8,053 nt of DNA from Candidatus Auribacterota bacterium. Its GTDB lineage: Bacteria > Auribacterota > JAFGBW01. Location of the stretch: contig JAFGBW010000212.1 of the NCBI GenBank assembly GCA_016932965.1, positions 1-8,053 on the forward strand, read 5' to 3'. Position numbers and translations under genes: made by a program. The notes below the pieces were generated by a model that was not told the DNA's origin, did not search any database, and saw only the letters and a program-made list of their open reading frames with translations. Position 1 is the first letter of the stretch; the number at the start of each line of letters is the position of its first letter. This document shows positions 1-6,137 of the stretch, piece by piece.

Positions 1-741
1 CTGTCCAACATTGCAAAATTCGAAAAGTCCACAGGACCTGTGCAGATCGAAAGGGAAGACCAGCAGAGAATCGTCAGAATCCATAGCCTTTTGTTTGGAA
101 GAGACCTGGGAAGCGTGACAAAGGACCTGGAGGAAAAGCTCCAAAAAATAGTTTTTCCTCCAGGAATTTCGTACGCATTCACTGGCTCAGTAAAAGACCA
201 GAAAGAATCATTTGAGAGTTTGGGATTAGCCGTCATTTTAGGGATCCTTCTGGTTTATATGATCATGGCGGCGCAGTTTGAGTCCTTCATGATCCCTTTG
301 ATCATCATGTTTTCGATCCCGTTTGGTTTTGTGGGAGCGATATGGGTGTTTGCCGCCACGGGTTTTTCCTTAAACATCGCCACTTTTATCGGATTGATCC
401 TCATGATCGGGCTGGTGGTGAAACAGGCCATCGTATACCTGGATTATGCCATCCAACTTCGTGAAGAGTGTGACGATATAAAAAAATGCCTCATTGAAGC
501 AGGCCGTGTGAGACTCAGGCCCATTCTCATGACCGTAACAGCCATGATCCTGGGCATGGTTCCCATGGCTCTATCCACCAAACAGGGCAATGAATTCTGG
601 CAGCCGCTTTCCTTGTCTGTCATCGGTGGACTGGTCATGTCCACCACCGTCACCCTTTTATTGATCCCCACCCTTTATTATATGTGGGAAAGCAGAAAAC
701 AAAAAAGCCGTCCCGTAACCATGGATTCAAAACAGGAATAA
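1..741 (+). CDS. RND-family efflux transporter, C-terminal part (left-truncated)
   Basis: This is the C-terminal ~246 residues of an inner-membrane RND pump of the AcrB/HAE-1 type, which drives export of small molecules by proton antiport through an adaptor and a TolC-like channel. The frame is open from base 1, so the gene starts outside the window; the GTG at 40 is internal. Visible parts are the end of the porter domain (TGPVQIERED..., then the PPGISYAFTGS motif), followed by five hydrophobic segments corresponding to TM8-TM12. Residues matching the AcrB proton relay are present: Lys in GLVVKQAI (codon 421-423, like K940), Arg in VRLRPILMT (codon 511-513, like R971) and Thr (codon 532-534, like T978). 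This favours a proton-coupled drug-type pump over the subgroup that has NNAI at the Lys site. It ends in a short charged cytoplasmic tail. No terminator is visible after the stop. Substrate unknown. Confidence 0.93.
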   Translation: MSNIAKFEKSTGPVQIEREDQQRIVRIHSLLFGRDLGSVTKDLEEKLQKIVFPPGISYAFTGSVKDQKESFESLGLAVILGILLVYMIMAAQFESFMIPLIIMFSIPFGFVGAIWVFAATGFSLNIATFIGLILMIGLVVKQAIVYLDYAIQLREECDDIKKCLIEAGRVRLRPILMTVTAMILGMVPMALSTKQGNEFWQPLSLSVIGGLVMSTTVTLLLIPTLYYMWESRKQKSRPVTMDSKQE

Positions 742-827
742 CCCTTTTCATCTGTAAAAAATCAAACCTTATATCAACATGAAGAAGCTCCCCTTGGTTC
801 CGGAAACACAATGTGACCGCAAGCAAA

Positions 828-832
828 AAGGA
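828..832 (+). promoter_or_regulatory. Shine-Dalgarno site deciding the nuclease start
   Basis: AAGGA lies six bases upstream of the ATG at 839. The in-frame upstream ATG at 779 has no purine-rich site before it and would add 20 residues ahead of an obvious signal peptide. This supports starting the nuclease at 839. Confidence 0.6.
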
Positions 833-838
833 TTCAAA

Positions 839-1417
839 ATGAGGATTCAGACAAAAGTATTCCTCTTTTTTTTCTTCCTGTGGATTCCACCCCTTTTCAG
901 TGAAGAAGCCTTTGTCAAAAGGGCGGTAGATGGAGACACCCTGCTTCTAGCTGACGAGCGCAGAATACGTCTGATCGGGGTAGACACACCGGAACTGCAT
1001 GAATCACAGAAGCTGGACAGGGACTCCGCCAGAAGCAAGAAAGACAAGAAAACCATTCAGGCGCTAGGGAAAAAAGCCTATCTTTTCACCCAATCTCTTG
1101 TTGAAGGAAAACCAGTCCGGCTGGAATACGATCCGACCAATATCCGGAATCATCATCTGGACAAATACGGCAGGACATTAGCCTATGTGTATTTTTATTG
1201 TGCAGAAGAACCGCCTGAATACAAACAAATATGGGCTCATTTTCCGGGAAAAATCCCTGCCTGGAAACCGGATTGGATGCTCCTGAACGCGCTCATCATC
1301 CAATGCGGATACGGAAACGTCTATACCCGGTTTCCCTATCATCTGATGGAAGAGTTCAGACAACATGAAAAAGACGCCAGGGAAGCCCAAGTGGGGCTGT
1401 GGGCACCAGAAGAATAA
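839..1417 (+). CDS. Secreted staphylococcal-nuclease-like (thermonuclease) protein
   Basis: A 192-residue SNase-family protein, likely a Ca2+-dependent nuclease acting on DNA/RNA in the periplasm or outside the cell. Residues 1-21 form a signal peptide (RIQTK, then a Phe/Leu-rich core ending in PLFS); there is no lipobox. The catalytic core follows: VDGDT at 30-34 (D33 matching Asp21 of the S. aureus enzyme), R44 (Arg35), DTPE at 49-52 (Asp40, Thr41, Glu43) and DKYGRTLAYVY at 108-118, with R112 matching Arg87. All key catalytic residues are therefore present. The C-terminal part has the family's LNALI..GYGNVYTRFP and ...AREAQVGLW elements. Compared with S. aureus mature nuclease (149 aa) it carries a lysine-rich insert at about 58-75 and an extra loop at about 120-140. 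The longer start at 779 is less likely (see the RBS entry). It lies 97 bases after the RND gene; joint transcription is possible, but no functional link is evident. Confidence 0.9.
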   Translation: MRIQTKVFLFFFFLWIPPLFSEEAFVKRAVDGDTLLLADERRIRLIGVDTPELHESQKLDRDSARSKKDKKTIQALGKKAYLFTQSLVEGKPVRLEYDPTNIRNHHLDKYGRTLAYVYFYCAEEPPEYKQIWAHFPGKIPAWKPDWMLLNALIIQCGYGNVYTRFPYHLMEEFRQHEKDAREAQVGLWAPEE

Positions 1418-1456
1418 AGTTAATGCGGGTCATTTTTCAGCTTCAATGCCTTGCGT

Positions 1457-1484
1457 GATTTGAAATTTGTCATTTGTGATTCAT
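1457..1484. repeat. Heptamer tandem tract, NATTTGT type
   Basis: The word ATTTG recurs at exactly 7-base spacing (1458, 1465, 1472), and a fourth degenerate unit (GATTCAT) follows. On the minus strand the unit reads TGACAAA, close to the TGAGAAT unit at 6054-6088. Its left end is degenerate, so the copy number is about 3-4. Confidence 0.55.
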
Positions 1485-1508
1485 CATGACTTATAGGCAT
1501 GATGAATC
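1478..1508. repeat. Perfect 11-bp inverted repeat, 9-base loop
   Basis: GATTCATCATG (1478-1488) and CATGATGAATC (1498-1508) are exact reverse complements around a 9-base loop. The stem has only four G:C pairs and no T-run on either side, so it is a poor intrinsic terminator for the nuclease. It overlaps the last unit of the heptamer tract and abuts the interspersed repeat fragment, so I read it as part of a repeat element. A role in mRNA 3'-end protection remains possible. Confidence 0.55.
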
Positions 1509-1533
1509 TCTCCGTTTCCTCCGTGGTAAAAAT
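1509..1533 (-). repeat. Degenerate copy of TTCACCACAGAG-type interspersed repeat
   Basis: Read on the minus strand this stretch is TTTACCACGGAGGAAACGGAGA, approximately. It resembles the modules at 4777-4784 (TTCACCGC) and 4861-4876 (minus strand TTTCACCACAGAGAGA). The shared core is TT(C/T)ACCAC(A/G)GAG. The similarity is short and imperfect, but it occurs in two unrelated spacers of the same window. Confidence 0.4.
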
Positions 1534-1685
1534 CAATTTTAATCCTCCCGTAACTGTCAAACTCTACAGTCCAAAGGCCATGCCGGTGGTGTATGATTTA
1601 ATTGCTAATCCGGATTTTGATATTCTCTTTAATATGTGGTAAACATCTTATACGGTGAAAAATGTGTATCCGGATTCCTTTCCTC

Positions 1686-1850
1686 ATGAAAAACAAGGCA
1701 TTTATTTGTTTTACCCTCTTGACGTTACCTCTATGGGCCCTTGCACCGCAAAGCGCTGTAGAAAGGCAGGAGAAAGACTCGCCATACTCATACGTTTTGT
1801 ACCTTTTCAATACGCGCGCCGCATGCTTGAAAAATTCTCAAGACATTTAA
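1686..1850 (+). CDS. Possible small exported protein or gene remnant (54 aa)
   Basis: I do not recognise this ORF. It begins MKNKAFICFTLLTLPLWALA, a convincing signal-peptide shape (basic start, hydrophobic core, small residues at 18 and 20), followed by about 34 residues containing KDSPYSYVLYLFNT. Against it: there is no clear Shine-Dalgarno site, Pro follows Ala20 and disfavours cleavage there, the ORF is short, and an overlapping ORF at 1655-1921 uses another frame. It may be the broken 5' end of a larger secreted-protein gene, a genuine small protein or chance. An in-frame ATG at 1662 would lengthen it by eight residues but spoil the signal peptide. Confidence 0.25.
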   Translation: MKNKAFICFTLLTLPLWALAPQSAVERQEKDSPYSYVLYLFNTRAACLKNSQDI

Positions 1851-1900
1851 CAATCAGTTCTCATCCGGACGCAACAGTTCATAAGCAGGCTTTGGCTATA

Positions 1901-3445
1901 TCAATGGCTGAAGCCGCCTGATTTTTTTTGAATAGCACGGATGTACGCCTCAGCTCCGTTGATCCCATCCACAGCAGAAGAGACAATGCCTCCGGCATAG
2001 CCCGCTCCTTCTCCCAAGGGATACAATCCCGATAAAAGAAGACTCTGAAAAGTAACCGGATCCCTCATGACACGAAAAGGGGAAGAAGTACGGGTTTCTG
2101 CTCCGATCAGGACTGCATCCGGATGAATGAGTCCTTTCATCTTCCGGTTGAATATTTCTAATCCATTTATCAGAGCCTCATTCATGAAATCAGGAAAACA
2201 TTCATAAAGGGAACCCGGTTTTATTGGATGAAGACAACCTGAAAGAGGCACTCTGGAAGAAGGTCTCTGCTTTAAAAAATCTACTAATCTCATGGCAGGA
2301 AGGGCATGGACGCTTCCTTTGGAATTGGCAAGACCCGCAAATCGTTCTTCAGTATTTTTCTGGAATTCCAAGCCTTTGAGAACGGCGTTTCCCTGTAAAT
2401 CATCTGATTCAATATTCACCACAATGGCTGAATTGGAAAATCTGCTGTTCTTTGAATAGTTGGACATACCGTTGCATACGATTCCATGCGGATCCGTAGA
2501 GGAATTCAGCACATAACCGCCTGGACACATGCAGAAAGTATAAACCCCTCTTCTAACCGGCTTCTTCCACGTATGAGCAAGACGGTAAGTGGCAGGCAGC
2601 GGAAAATCATCCCGGCCGTATTGAATCCGGCTGATCAGGGAAGCTGGATGCACCATCCTGAGGCCCATGGCAAACGGCTTGAATTCCAATGCCTGATGAG
2701 ATTGCAAACAATCATAGATTGTACGGGAAGAATGTCCTGTGGCCAGAAAAATCGTGTCTGTCTCCATTTTTCCCTGATTGGTAATGACCCCGAGTATTTT
2801 CTTATCTTTGACATGAAAATCCAGGACTTGTGTATGGAAACAGACCTCCACACCCTTTTCTTCCAGATAGTGCAGCATATTGGAGACAACCTGACGGATT
2901 CTATCTGAACCAAGATGTGGATTGGAAAGAAAACGAATCTCTTCCAATGCTCCAAACCGGATAAGGATATCCCTGACATGGGCAGCAAAGGGTGATTTGG
3001 TGCGGGTGAATAATTTCCCGTCCGACCAGGCACCCGCTCCTCCTGCCCCATAACAGATGTTCGTTTTCTCATCCAGGATCCCATGCCGGATAAAAGAAGC
3101 GATCTTCCTCGTTCTTTCTCCTATGGGCGCCCCCTGCTCTAAAATAATTGAAGGAACGTTATATTGAAGCAACCAATAGGCTGTAAAAAGTCCAGCTGGT
3201 CCTGAACCAATGATCACCGGTTTGACTGAAGAAACGCCTATGTTCGGAAAATCCCTTTTCAGAAGAAGACGGGGATCAGAAAGGCTCACGGAATAAACCC
3301 ACCTGATATCCTTCTTTTTCCTGGCATCCAGGCTTTTTTTTACCATAAAATAAGGTGAAAGACCGGTCAGCCCGTTTTCTTGCAACTGCGACAGAAATTG
3401 TTCATGCGAATGGTGATAAGGCAACGAAAAGGATATGATATTCAT
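1901..3445 (-). CDS. FAD-dependent dehydrogenase, COG2509 type
   Basis: A 514-residue, probably cytoplasmic flavoprotein of the uncharacterised COG2509 (NAD(P)/FAD-dependent oxidoreductase) family; length is normal and the gene is intact. Residues 1-60 form the small N-terminal domain typical of the family (ends KKSLDARKKKDIRWVYSV). The dinucleotide-binding motif GSGPAG is at 80-85, with the ribose-binding Glu at 103 (ILEQG). Further signatures are CYGAGGAGAWSDGK at 131-144, the second nucleotide motif ATGHSS at 235-240, CMCPGGYV at 305-312, GAETRTSSP at 448-456 and the C-terminal flavin-contacting YPLGEGAGYAGG at 475-486. The substrate of the family is not established. The start at 3445 is kept because the N-terminal strand (NIISFSLPYHH) fits the family, although the leader has no clear Shine-Dalgarno site. 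It is divergent from the omptin gene (127-base gap) and seems to be a single-gene unit. Confidence 0.9.
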   Translation of the reverse strand: MNIISFSLPYHHSHEQFLSQLQENGLTGLSPYFMVKKSLDARKKKDIRWVYSVSLSDPRLLLKRDFPNIGVSSVKPVIIGSGPAGLFTAYWLLQYNVPSIILEQGAPIGERTRKIASFIRHGILDEKTNICYGAGGAGAWSDGKLFTRTKSPFAAHVRDILIRFGALEEIRFLSNPHLGSDRIRQVVSNMLHYLEEKGVEVCFHTQVLDFHVKDKKILGVITNQGKMETDTIFLATGHSSRTIYDCLQSHQALEFKPFAMGLRMVHPASLISRIQYGRDDFPLPATYRLAHTWKKPVRRGVYTFCMCPGGYVLNSSTDPHGIVCNGMSNYSKNSRFSNSAIVVNIESDDLQGNAVLKGLEFQKNTEERFAGLANSKGSVHALPAMRLVDFLKQRPSSRVPLSGCLHPIKPGSLYECFPDFMNEALINGLEIFNRKMKGLIHPDAVLIGAETRTSSPFRVMRDPVTFQSLLLSGLYPLGEGAGYAGGIVSSAVDGINGAEAYIRAIQKKSGGFSH

Positions 3446-3499
3446 AACTTTTATTATTTGATAAACTACATGAGTTCTGCTATTTTAACAAAAAAAAAT

Positions 3500-3527
3500 T
3501 TGACCAATTCTTTTTTTTACATAGTCT
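3500..3527 (+). promoter_or_regulatory. Candidate promoter of the omptin gene, with T8 tract in the spacer
   Basis: TTGACC (3500-3505) is a good -35 match. After 16 bases comes TAGTCT (3522-3527), a weak -10 match; TATAAC at 3527-3532 is a better hexamer but 21 bases away. The spacer contains eight consecutive T (3511-3518), and A9 precedes the -35. The region is AT-rich, so chance matches are likely. Confidence 0.25.
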
Positions 3528-3559
3528 ATAACCATAAAAAACTGAAAACCACTACTCAT

Positions 3560-3565
3560 AAGGGG
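3560..3565 (+). promoter_or_regulatory. Strong Shine-Dalgarno site of the omptin gene
   Basis: AAGGGG lies seven bases before the ATG at 3573. It fixes that start and suggests efficient translation. Confidence 0.65.
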
Positions 3566-3572
3566 AACATAA

Positions 3573-4598
3573 ATGAACCACAAATTTTTTATCTCAAAGA
3601 TGCTTGCTTTCATTGTATTGGCCGGAACAGCCTTTGCCATGAATGCCAACACCGGCCAAAACATCAACCTTTATTCTGATAAGGACTGGAGCATTGGTCT
3701 TGGCGTACAAACAGGGATTTCAAACGGGGAAACCAGGGAATTTGTTTACACGTTCGAATACCCGGACGCAAACCTGGGCAGGCACCGGACGCTCAGTGAG
3801 CTGATTTGGCCGAAAAAAGACATTTATCTGGCCGGAGGCGTCCTTTCAGCACAATATATAAACCGCTTGTTCCTGAATATGGGATATTGGAAAAAAATAT
3901 CCAGCTCAACCGGAAAAATGCAGGATCGTGACTGGCTGGATGACATATCCTTTGAATATCCCTCGCATTTTTCCGAACACGCTGCTGAACTGGAAAACTG
4001 CAAGATGTGGGACATCAACCTGGCATGGACCTTTTACCGCTGGGACGGCAATACCATCAATTCCCTCTTACCCTGGGTTCCGGTGGAATCCAATGTGGAT
4101 TTTCAACTCGTTGCAGGCTACAAACATGATGAATTAAAATGGAATTCCACAGGCGGATACCTGAATTACTGGTGGGGATATTACAATGAGTTTGAGCCTG
4201 AAGGAGAAGATGCCATCTCCTACGAATATATTACCAAAACTCCTTATCTTGGCGGAGCCATCAATTTAACCAGCGGCGACTTAAGTTTGAATGTATTCGG
4301 GATTTTTACTTCAAAAATGAATATCGATACCATCGATCACCACTTCCACCGGGACTTGTTGATCAAAGACAAATTCACGGACGCGGATTTCTGGTCGATC
4401 GGAACCAACCTGAAATGGGATTTCTCCAAACACTGGTCTTTGATCGGTTCTTACCTGTATGAAAAAACCAAGGAAGTACAGGGAGACGGGACCTATATCG
4501 ATACTGCCAATAATGCTATTTTATTATTCCACAGGAACGGGAAGGGTTTTTCCAATAAAGCCCAGACTGTATCCGTATCCGTGGCATATCGATATTGA
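3573..4598 (+). CDS. Omptin-family outer-membrane protease
   Basis: A 341-residue precursor of the omptin family (OmpT, Pla, OmpP): ten-stranded outer-membrane beta-barrel endoproteases with an Asp-Asp/Asp-His active site facing outward, which need LPS for activity. Residues 1-22 form a signal peptide ending AFA. Family landmarks run in order: GISNGETREFVY at 48-59 (E56 matching OmpT E27), LSELIW at 74-79, GKMQDRDW at 114-121 (D118 and D120 matching D83/D85), a S-x-H pair at 134-136, AGYKHDELKW at 181-190, GGYLNYWWG at 194-202, ISYEY...PYLGG at 215-228, and IDHHFH at 254-259 (D255 and H257 matching D210/H212). All four catalytic residues are present. It ends in Tyr (SVAYRY), the aromatic C-terminus expected for BAM assembly. 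The OmpT D208 position is Thr253, with Asp one residue earlier. Start support: AAGGGG at 3560-3565. The mature form is about 20 residues longer than OmpT. Confidence 0.9.
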   Translation: MNHKFFISKMLAFIVLAGTAFAMNANTGQNINLYSDKDWSIGLGVQTGISNGETREFVYTFEYPDANLGRHRTLSELIWPKKDIYLAGGVLSAQYINRLFLNMGYWKKISSSTGKMQDRDWLDDISFEYPSHFSEHAAELENCKMWDINLAWTFYRWDGNTINSLLPWVPVESNVDFQLVAGYKHDELKWNSTGGYLNYWWGYYNEFEPEGEDAISYEYITKTPYLGGAINLTSGDLSLNVFGIFTSKMNIDTIDHHFHRDLLIKDKFTDADFWSIGTNLKWDFSKHWSLIGSYLYEKTKEVQGDGTYIDTANNAILLFHRNGKGFSNKAQTVSVSVAYRY

Positions 4599-4620
4599 TT
4601 TTTACCTGCTTGAATAAACA

Positions 4621-4655
4621 AAAGCGGCTTCTCTTTAAAGAGGGCCGCTTTTTTT
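4621..4655 (+). terminator. Rho-independent terminator of the omptin gene
   Basis: AAAGCGGC (4621-4628) pairs with GCCGCTTT (4644-4651). An inner CTCTTT/AAAGAG extension (4631-4642) follows after a small bulge, and a run of seven T occupies 4649-4655. It starts 22 bases after the omptin stop, so the protease is probably transcribed as a single gene. Confidence 0.92.
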
Positions 4656-4986
4656 GTTATCGATCTTGCTGACCTTATCCGATGCAGCACCTATACCGGG
4701 CAATTGAATCCGGTAAATCACCCGCAAAGCTTTTGGATTCCTGAAGTTTAATAATTGGAGGAATTTAAAAAATAGGTTCACCGCAACAAGGACTCCCGCA
4801 GAGGATTGGGAGGCGCAGAAGGAGAATAATGGATAGATGCTGAGCGAAGCGAGGCAAGATTCTCTCTGTGGTGAAAAATTTTTCTTTTCCCTCCGCACCT
4901 CTTAGCCTCTGCGGGATTAATTATTTTCTTGCAGGCGCATGCGAGCAACTCCATCATGCTGCACGAGATTTTAAGGATCGATTGAC
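4656..4986. other. Gene-free spacer holding a mosaic repeat
   Basis: About 330 bases between the terminator and the propeller gene. Positions 4777-4916 are a repeat element (separate entry). The first 120 bases show no gene I can support. A very weak promoter-like pair (TTGCAG at 4929-4934, CATCAT at 4952-4957, 17-base spacer) precedes the next gene, and its Shine-Dalgarno AAGGA is at 4973-4977. Confidence 0.55.
4777..4916. repeat. Mosaic palindromic intergenic repeat
   Basis: TCCCGCAGAGG (4794-4804) and CCTCTGCGGGA (4906-4916) are exact 11-base reverse complements. The pairing continues imperfectly inward through GAGGCGCAGAAGG on the left against the complement of CTCCGCACCTC on the right. 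A second, shorter pair is TTCACC (4777-4782) with GGTGAA (4870-4875), giving the interleaved order A-B-A'-B'. Words of the form TTCACC...GCAGAGG...GAGG recur in spacers of many environmental bacteria, so this is probably a dispersed repeat and not a gene-specific control site. Confidence 0.6.
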
Positions 4987-6063
4987 ATGAAAAAAAAACG
5001 AAAAATATGGATATGGTACGGATTGGTCCTGTTCCTGTTCAGCTCGTTGCTGCTTGGTCTGGAACACCGCTTTCTCCTTATCTGGGATCAATTTAAAAAT
5101 AAAATACTGGCCAAAACCTTCGCCTTGTCATCCCCACCGCAGACGGAACCTGTTTTAAAAAATACCGGGGAGATCGGCCGTCTCCGGAACACGGTAAAAA
5201 ACTTAAAAGGTTTTATTGTATGGAGTTCAAACCGGACATCAAACCATGAAATATGGCTCATGACCCTGCCGGATTTGTTCCTGAAACAGCTCACCCATCA
5301 TCCCAACGCAGATACTTTTCCCAGGATTTCCCGGGATGGAACACGTATTTTATTTTGCAGGTCCCACAAAGAAAATGCCTCTCAGCGGGATGCGGTTCCA
5401 TGGGACGTATATATCATGGATATCAAAACCCAGCATGAACAACTGATGGCGAAAGACTCCTTTGCGCCAAGCTGGTCTAATAAAGGAGAAAAAATCTATT
5501 TCGAAAAAGAGGTGACCCAGTTTTGGGAAAAAGATCTTCAAACCGGCGAGGAAAAAATGCTTTTTAAAAGCGGAATGCCGCCTGTGCCGGGAAACATCCG
5601 TCTGGAAAGCCCTTCCTTTAATGAAAAAGAACAGATGCTCGCTGTGACGTTACGGGGATCCATGAGAAGACAGATGCTGTTTTCGCTAAAAGGCGAAAAA
5701 AAAGATGCCGGAGGAGGATGCCAGATTGCATGGTCTCCTAAAGGGGATTATCTTTATTATGTCGATAAGGGCGGAAAAAAAGGGACCTCTTTTTATAAAC
5801 TCGTTCCGGGCACCGGTGAAGTCATTTCCTGGTTTGATTCGCCAGGAGCTTACAGCCACGATTATTTCCCTAGTGTCTCTTTTGACGGAAATTATCTCGT
5901 TTACGCTTCCAGCGAGGGAGGCCATGAACACGATAGAGCGGATTATGAAATATTTCTATGGAAAATCAACAGCGATCCATATGAATGCGTACGGGTCACT
6001 TATCATAGCGCGAACGACTGCTGGCCGGACATGTGGCTGGAGAGAGAAAAAATTGAGAATTAA
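4987..6063 (+). CDS. Exported/anchored TolB-like (PD40/WD40-type) beta-propeller protein
   Basis: A 358-residue protein with a basic N-terminus (MKKKRK), a hydrophobic segment at about 8-25 (uncleaved anchor or signal) and a periplasmic propeller. PD40-type blades are visible: IVWSSNRTSNHEIWLM at 77-92 with LTHHPNADTFPRISRDGTRILF at 102-123, then APSWSNKGEKIYF at 160-172, SPSFNEKEQMLAVTL at 208-222, AWSPKGDYLYYV at 248-259 and FPSVSFDGNYLVYASS at 294-309. The C-terminus repeats the first-blade motif (YEIFLW, RVTYHSANDCWPDMW). Such propellers bind proteins or sugars; no catalytic residue is recognisable, and it lacks the TolB N-terminal domain, so it should not be named tolB. It precedes the TolC and adaptor genes by 74 bases in the same direction, which suggests, without proving, co-transcription. 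Its last codons and stop lie in a heptamer repeat. Confidence 0.75.
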   Translation: MKKKRKIWIWYGLVLFLFSSLLLGLEHRFLLIWDQFKNKILAKTFALSSPPQTEPVLKNTGEIGRLRNTVKNLKGFIVWSSNRTSNHEIWLMTLPDLFLKQLTHHPNADTFPRISRDGTRILFCRSHKENASQRDAVPWDVYIMDIKTQHEQLMAKDSFAPSWSNKGEKIYFEKEVTQFWEKDLQTGEEKMLFKSGMPPVPGNIRLESPSFNEKEQMLAVTLRGSMRRQMLFSLKGEKKDAGGGCQIAWSPKGDYLYYVDKGGKKGTSFYKLVPGTGEVISWFDSPGAYSHDYFPSVSFDGNYLVYASSEGGHEHDRADYEIFLWKINSDPYECVRVTYHSANDCWPDMWLEREKIEN

Positions 6064-6088
6064 AAATTAAGAATTGAGAATTAAAAAA
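6054..6088. repeat. Heptamer tandem array, TGAGAAT type (five degenerate units)
   Basis: Units in register: TGAGAAT, TAAAAAT, TAAGAAT, TGAGAAT, TAAAAAA. The array covers the last two codons and the stop of the propeller gene. It is the inverted counterpart of the array at 6168-6195; paired, the two would make an imperfect stem of about 28 bp around a ~80-base loop. Confidence 0.75.
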
Positions 6089-6137
6089 AAATGGCATATT
6101 TTTAAGAAAACTTTTTATAAAAGGTTCTTGCAGAAGC

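Larger units (their letters stand above)
1418..1900. other. Gene-poor spacer with repeats, between nuclease and FAD-dehydrogenase
   Basis: Nearly 480 bases separate the nuclease from the convergent dehydrogenase. I see a heptamer tract, an 11-bp palindrome and a degenerate interspersed repeat in the first ~120 bases. After these come low-information AT-rich sequence and one doubtful small ORF (1686-1850). No tRNA, structured RNA or strong U-tailed terminator is visible, although two genes converge here. Confidence 0.6.

Noticed and set aside
779-838. Upstream in-frame ATG extending the nuclease by 20 residues
   Set aside because: No Shine-Dalgarno site precedes it, and it would bury the signal peptide that starts at 839, which has AAGGA upstream.
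1478-1508. Intrinsic terminator for the nuclease gene
   Set aside because: The stem is AT-rich and lacks a T-run on either strand.
1499-1642. 47-codon ORF on the plus strand
   Set aside because: Its start codons and first ~10 residues are made by the palindrome and the dispersed-repeat fragment, it has no ribosome site, and I recognise nothing in it. It is probably chance.
1655-1921. 88-codon ORF on the plus strand
   Set aside because: It overlaps the more plausible signal-peptide ORF in another frame, runs into the antisense of the dehydrogenase's 3' end, and shows no domain.
2486-3084. Long ORFs of 140 codons (plus, 2486-2908) and 149 codons (minus, 2635-3084) within the dehydrogenase gene
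   Set aside because: They are out-of-frame shadows of a fully recognisable COG2509 protein and have unnatural composition.
4635-4898. 87-codon minus-strand ORF containing LPGIGAAS, which resembles a helix-hairpin-helix motif
   Set aside because: It overlaps the terminator and the palindromic repeat, and most of its codons are repeat sequence. One short motif is not enough; a gene remnant cannot be excluded.
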